DNA from: CAMLHP01 sp035712285
GTDB taxonomy: Bacteria; Gemmatimonadota; Gemmatimonadetes; Gemmatimonadales; GWC2-71-9
Reading direction: 5' to 3'
NCBI GenBank assembly: GCA_035712285.1
Contig: DASTBA010000080.1
Span: 1 to 18,369, forward strand
Length of the DNA: 18,369 bases
Shown here: positions 14,912 to 18,369 of the stretch, in pieces
How the letters are laid out: the number at the start of each line of letters is the position of its first letter
Numbering within the stretch: position 1 is the first letter of the stretch
Made by a program: the position numbers and the translations under genes
The notes under the pieces: generated by a model
Seen by the model: the letters and a program-made list of their open reading frames with translations, nothing else
Database searches by the model: none
What the model was told of the DNA's origin: nothing

Positions 14912-14957
14912 GGGAACCGAAATAGAAGGCAAACGAAAAGAAGCGGGCGCGGTGCAT
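14877..14957 (-). CDS. Phenylalanine-rich leader peptide (26 aa)
   Basis: A 26-codon frame starts with ATG at 14957 and stops with TGA at 14877, 80 bases upstream of the DAHP synthase start. Residues 6-13 read Phe-Phe-Ser-Phe-Ala-Phe-Tyr-Phe: five Phe codons (TTC, TTT, TTT, TTC, TTC) and one Tyr codon in eight positions. This is far above chance in such GC-rich DNA, where T-rich codons are scarce. It closely resembles the E. coli pheA leader in design. The terminator hairpin follows 21 bases after the stop. No Shine-Dalgarno is visible; a promoter-like sequence placed so that transcription would start at the ATG suggests leaderless initiation. It is likely a regulatory peptide with no function of its own. 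Confidence 0.8.
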   Translation of the reverse strand: MHRARFFSFAFYFGSPGGRSRVGVRG

Positions 14958-14963
14958 AGGGGC

Positions 14964-14992
14964 AATTTCGGAAACCGGGCGCAATCGCGCAA
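14964..14992 (-). promoter_or_regulatory. Candidate promoter for the aromatic operon leader
   Basis: The minus strand has TTGCGC (14987-14992), a 17-base spacer and GAAATT (14964-14969), six bases before the ATG of the leader peptide. Each hexamer matches the sigma-70 consensus at three of six positions, including the key A and final T of the -10 element. If used, transcription would begin at or next to the leader ATG, consistent with the missing ribosome site. The match is weak and position is the main argument. Confidence 0.35.
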
Positions 14993-15010
14993 GGGGTTGT
15001 CTGGATCAGA

Positions 15011-15071
15011 TGTCACCCTGAGCGAAGCGAAGGGACCATGGCTCCGCCCCCTCGCTGCGCTTGGGGTGACA
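15011..15071. repeat. Palindromic intergenic repeat, copy 1 (TGTCACCC ... GGGGTGACA)
   Basis: A 61-base imperfect palindrome with ends TGTCACCC and GGGGTGACA. The left arm continues TGAGCGAAGCGAAGGG; the right arm read backwards continues CAAGCGCAGCGAGGGG, so the arms are similar along their length and centre near CCATGG. It lies between the aromatic operon promoter region and icd. A related element is at 16473-16553. The size, ends and copy number suggest a small non-coding mobile-type (MITE or REP-like) repeat; related GAGCGAAGCGA elements are widespread in bacteria. Confidence 0.75.
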
Positions 15072-15100
15072 AGCCTTGCGGGCTACGTCCCGTCTGCCTG

Positions 15101-15138
15101 TCTTCCCGTCTTCCCGCCTTCCCGCCTACCTTCCCCCC
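15101..15138 (+). repeat. 8-bp pyrimidine tandem (TCTTCCCG) directly before icd
   Basis: Three adjoining units, TCTTCCCG, TCTTCCCG and CCTTCCCG (15101-15124), are followed by a degenerate pyrimidine tail that runs up to the icd start codon at 15139. The tract contains almost no purines apart from the unit-end G, so no Shine-Dalgarno exists there. The unit length is not a multiple of three, which argues against it being coding. Confidence 0.65.
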
Positions 15139-16440
<1,302 letters not shown>

Positions 16441-16472
16441 TCGCGGGCCGCGGGACATCGGTTGTCAGAAGT

Positions 16473-16553
16473 TGTCACCCCGAGCGAAGCGAGGGGGCCA
16501 AGGCGACGCACGACGCTCCGCCTCTTCGGCCGCGCTGCGGCCTCAGAGTGACA
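16473..16553. repeat. Palindromic intergenic repeat, copy 2 (TGTCACCC ... GAGTGACA)
   Basis: An 81-base element with the same outer ends as copy 1 (TGTCAC and GTGACA). Its left arm CCCGAGCGAAGCGAGGGGG closely matches copy 1, and the GC-rich right arm has diverged (CTCTTCGGCCGCGCTGCGG). It fills the gap between the convergent icd and S4-domain genes, ending five bases from the stop codon of the latter. In RNA it would form a stem-loop on either strand and may double as a terminator. Confidence 0.7.
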
Positions 16554-16557
16554 TGAC

Positions 16558-16986
16558 TCACGACTCACGACGCTCCCGGTCCATCCGCCGCCGGTCCCGC
16601 TTCGTCGGCCGTCCCTTCTCCCCGAACGTGAATGGCGCCGGCGCGTGCTTGAGTTGCCAGGCCAGCTGCTCCCGCACCGCGCGGCTGGCGGGCGTCTCCT
16701 CGTAGAGCAGGGCCGCCACCTTGGCGGGCCCTCGCCGAACCGCCAGGCCCCGGACGGTCAGAAGATGCTCGTACGGGCTGAGCCGTACCCGGACGTCGTC
16801 CCCTTCATGCACCGGCGATGCGGGCTTGGGCCGCTGGCCATTGAGCTCCACCTTGCCGCCCGTCACCGCCGCCGCCGCGAGTGAGCGCGTCTTGAAGAAA
16901 CGTGCCGCCCAGAGCCACTGATCCAGCCGCACATGGCCCGGGGCTTGCGCCGCCTCGGCATCGAGGTTGTCAGGTCGCTTCCGCAT
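16558..16986 (-). CDS. S4-domain RNA-binding protein, Hsp15-like
   Basis: This 142-residue protein has an S4 RNA-binding domain at about 18-65: Val-Arg-Leu-Asp-Gln-Trp-Leu-Trp-Ala-Ala-Arg-Phe-Phe-Lys-Thr-Arg-Ser-Leu-Ala (19-37), then Gly-Gly-Lys-Val-Glu-Leu-Asn-Gly (43-50). The Asp-Trp-Leu-Trp-Arg-Phe-Lys-Thr-Arg pattern is that of Hsp15 (HslR), which binds stalled 50S subunits carrying nascent chains. The C-terminal tail is strongly basic (Lys-Gly-Arg-Pro-Thr-Lys-Arg-Asp-Arg-Arg-Arg), as in that family. The ATG at 16986 is chosen because it starts the conserved region. It has no ribosome site, but TACAAT lies six bases upstream, suggesting a leaderless message. Family call is firm; the ribosome-rescue role is by homology. 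Confidence 0.88.
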   Translation of the reverse strand: MRKRPDNLDAEAAQAPGHVRLDQWLWAARFFKTRSLAAAAVTGGKVELNGQRPKPASPVHEGDDVRVRLSPYEHLLTVRGLAVRRGPAKVAALLYEETPASRAVREQLAWQLKHAPAPFTFGEKGRPTKRDRRRMDRERRES

Positions 16987-16995
16987 GCGTTCATT
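16967..16995 (+). promoter_or_regulatory. Candidate promoter for the right-edge secreted protein gene
   Basis: The plus strand has TTGTCA (16967-16972, five of six matches to the -35 consensus), a 17-base spacer and TTCATT (16990-16995, three of six matches to the -10 consensus). The start codon at 17022 would have a leader of about 20 bases containing GGAG. The -35 lies within the divergent S4-domain coding region. The -10 is weak. Confidence 0.3.
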
Positions 16996-16998
16996 GTA
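16993..16998 (-). promoter_or_regulatory. -10 element (TACAAT) of a probable leaderless promoter for the S4-domain gene
   Basis: On the minus strand TACAAT matches the sigma-70 -10 consensus at five of six positions and sits six bases before the ATG at 16986. Transcription would then begin at the A of the start codon. This agrees with the absence of a Shine-Dalgarno. I see no good -35 box, and any -35 would lie in the start of the divergent gene. Confidence 0.5.
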
Positions 16999-17021
16999 GA
17001 CTGGTTCCCGCCTGGAGCACC

Positions 17022-18369
17022 ATGATCCTGTTTGCGCTCTCCCTCGCCCTGGTCTGTCCCCTGCCGGCCTCCGGTGTGACCCCTCCAGTGGACCGGCTGG
17101 TGCAGGCCGCAACCGATTCCGCCGTGGCGGAGGCGCGGGCTGCGCTGCAACGGGGACAGCCCTGGCTCGCCAGCCGGCTGCTGACCGCGGCGGTGAGTGA
17201 TACCGGCCGGCGCACGCCGGAAGTGGTGCTGCTGGCGGCCCAGGCGGCCAGCCGCTGGGGCGGCTGGGCGGAGGTGCGCGACCTTCTCAAGGGCGAGACC
17301 TGGCTGGACGAGCGTGAATCGGGTGCCGGGCGTGCGCTCTACGCCCGGGCGCTGCTCGAGCTGGGTGCCGACTCCGCAGCGGCCGCCGAGGCGTCGAAAG
17401 CCGTTGCGTTGGGTGGAGGTGGCCAGGAGCGTGGCCGGCGCCTCGTGATCCGGGCGCGCGCGCTCGACCGTCTCGACTCCCTCGCGGCCGCGGCCGAGGC
17501 CTACGCCGGCGCCGCCAAGGAACTCGCCGGCATTCGCGAATGGCTCATCTTCCGCGCGGCGATCGTCACGGCGGATTCCACCGCCCGCTCGGCCCGGTTC
17601 GCCGAGCTCGCCCGCCCGGTGGTGACGGCACGCCTTCCCGGCGCTCGCGCCGACGGCCTGCTCCGGAGCGGGGATTCCCTGGCGGCGGCGGCGTCCTACG
17701 CCGCTCTCGGCGATGCCCGCTCGGCCTGGCGTATCCGGCTGGCACTGGCCGACAGCGACCGGGCGCGGCGTGACTCGCTGCGGAATGAACTGATGGCTGT
17801 GCTGCGCGGCGCACCGGGGACCGCCTCGGCGAGCAGCGCGGTGGAGGTGCTCGATGCCGGCTTCGCGCCGCTCGATCCGCCGACCGAGCTCCTCGTGGCA
17901 AGGGCGATCGCCGACCGCGGTCCGGCGCAGCGCACCGCCGATGCCTTCAAGCGCGCCATGTCCGCGGGCCTGGGCGAGTCATCCGATCACTTTGCCTATG
18001 GCCGGGCCCTCGCGGCACTGGGACAGTACGCCCAGGCCGCCGCCGAGTTCAGGAAGGTGAGGGCGCCGCGGGCGCTGGCGGCTTCGGCCGCATACCAGCG
18101 GGCCCGCGCGCTGGTCCGTGACGGGCAGGTCGCCGCCGCCCGCACCGCCCTCCGCGCCGTGCTGCGGGATTACCCGAAGGAAGTGGAGCCGGCCGCCACG
18201 GCGCTCTACCTGCTGGGAGATCTGGCGGCCGACGAAGGGCGGGAGCGCGCGGCGCACGACGCCTTTCATTCGATGGCCGCACGGTACCCCTCGGCGAGTC
18301 TCGCGCCGAACGCGGCGTTCCGGGCCGCCATCATCACGCTGGTGCTGGGCCATGCCCGGGCGGCGGCGG
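17022..18369 (+). CDS. Secreted helical-repeat (TPR-like) protein, possibly a lytic transglycosylase N-terminus (cut by right window edge)
   Basis: The frame is open from the ATG at 17022 to the window end, 449 codons, so the C-terminus is missing. GGAG lies four bases before the ATG. The first 18 residues are a hydrophobic export signal (Met-Ile-Leu-Phe-Ala-Leu-Ser-Leu-Ala-Leu-Val-Cys) lacking the usual positive charge. The rest is alanine- and arginine-rich paired helices, with repeats such as Ala-Leu-Gly-Gln-Tyr-Ala-Gln-Ala-Ala-Ala-Glu-Phe (about 330-341) and Ala-Ala-Arg-Thr-Ala-Leu-Arg-Ala-Val-Leu-Arg-Asp-Tyr-Pro (about 373-386). This looks like the superhelical domain of Slt70-type lytic transglycosylases, whose catalytic domain would lie downstream of the edge. 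An ordinary periplasmic TPR protein is the alternative. No catalytic motif is visible here. Confidence 0.8.
   Translation, partial: MILFALSLALVCPLPASGVTPPVDRLVQAATDSAVAEARAALQRGQPWLASRLLTAAVSDTGRRTPEVVLLAAQAASRWGGWAEVRDLLKGETWLDERESGAGRALYARALLELGADSAAAAEASKAVALGGGGQERGRRLVIRARALDRLDSLAAAAEAYAGAAKELAGIREWLIFRAAIVTADSTARSARFAELARPVVTARLPGARADGLLRSGDSLAAAASYAALGDARSAWRIRLALADSDRARRDSLRNELMAVLRGAPGTASASSAVEVLDAGFAPLDPPTELLVARAIADRGPAQRTADAFKRAMSAGLGESSDHFAYGRALAALGQYAQAAAEFRKVRAPRALAASAAYQRARALVRDGQVAAARTALRAVLRDYPKEVEPAATALYLLGDLAADEGRERAAHDAFHSMAARYPSASLAPNAAFRAAIITLVLGHARAAA

Noticed and set aside
14818..14957. T-box or riboswitch in the aromatic operon leader
   Set aside because: The leader is only about 160 bases and shows no T-box consensus. 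The Phe-rich frame and competing hairpins explain it better.
13748..15016. Extension of the dehydratase-mutase frame across the DAHP synthase region
   Set aside because: The region is already coding in another frame for a clear DAHP synthase, and the ATGA overlap gives a natural start at 13747.
15076..15138. Upstream extension of icd (Ser-Arg-Leu-Pro-Val-Phe-Pro)
   Set aside because: It is the translation of the pyrimidine tandem. E. coli-type Icd homology starts after the ATG at 15139.

Overview
This is a GC-rich chromosomal window with tightly packed bacterial housekeeping genes. There are no phage, transposase, CRISPR, rRNA or tRNA signatures. The gene families, the long soluble-kinase/TolB-like/TPR protein and the base composition suggest Gemmatimonadota or a related soil lineage. 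That placement is an inference from style; no marker gene proves it.

Layout. Positions 1-6474 are all on the minus strand: the 5' end of a secreted or outer-membrane protein (cut by the window edge), a small unknown gene, a TonB-like protein, a SulP/STAS anion transporter and a very large Ser/Thr kinase with TPR repeats. The largest gene-free stretch here is 187-426, in which I see nothing convincing. A small plus-strand membrane protein of unknown function (6619-7182) converges on a GH15 glucoamylase-like gene (9511-7238, minus). That gene is divergent from a compact plus-strand operon for the oxidative pentose phosphate pathway, gnd-zwf-pgl (9686-12769). The operon runs tail-to-tail into a minus-strand aromatic amino acid operon (14957-12764), read as leader peptide, DAHP synthase, then a prephenate dehydratase-chorismate mutase fusion. 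Plus-strand icd (15139-16440) converges on a minus-strand S4-domain protein (16986-16558). The latter is divergent from a long secreted helical-repeat protein cut by the right edge.

The most interesting part is the aromatic operon. Ahead of DAHP synthase lies a 26-codon reading frame with five Phe codons and one Tyr codon in eight positions. A near-perfect GC hairpin with a T-rich tail follows it. A 9-nt element is shared by the leader and the terminator, as expected for competing structures. This is the architecture of ribosome-mediated phenylalanine attenuation. The downstream enzyme is unusual: a prephenate dehydratase domain comes first, with no ACT domain, followed by an AroH-fold chorismate mutase with its catalytic residues intact. 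This is not the usual AroQ-PDT-ACT P-protein.

The carbon genes also make sense together. The glucoamylase would release glucose from alpha-glucans, and Zwf, Pgl and Gnd would take glucose-6-phosphate to ribulose-5-phosphate. Erythrose-4-phosphate from that pathway feeds DAHP synthase next door. Intergenic DNA holds several short repeat structures: two palindromic TGTCAC...GTGACA elements flanking icd, an inverted pair of 9-bp tandem arrays between the glucoamylase and gnd, and an 8-bp pyrimidine tandem in front of icd.
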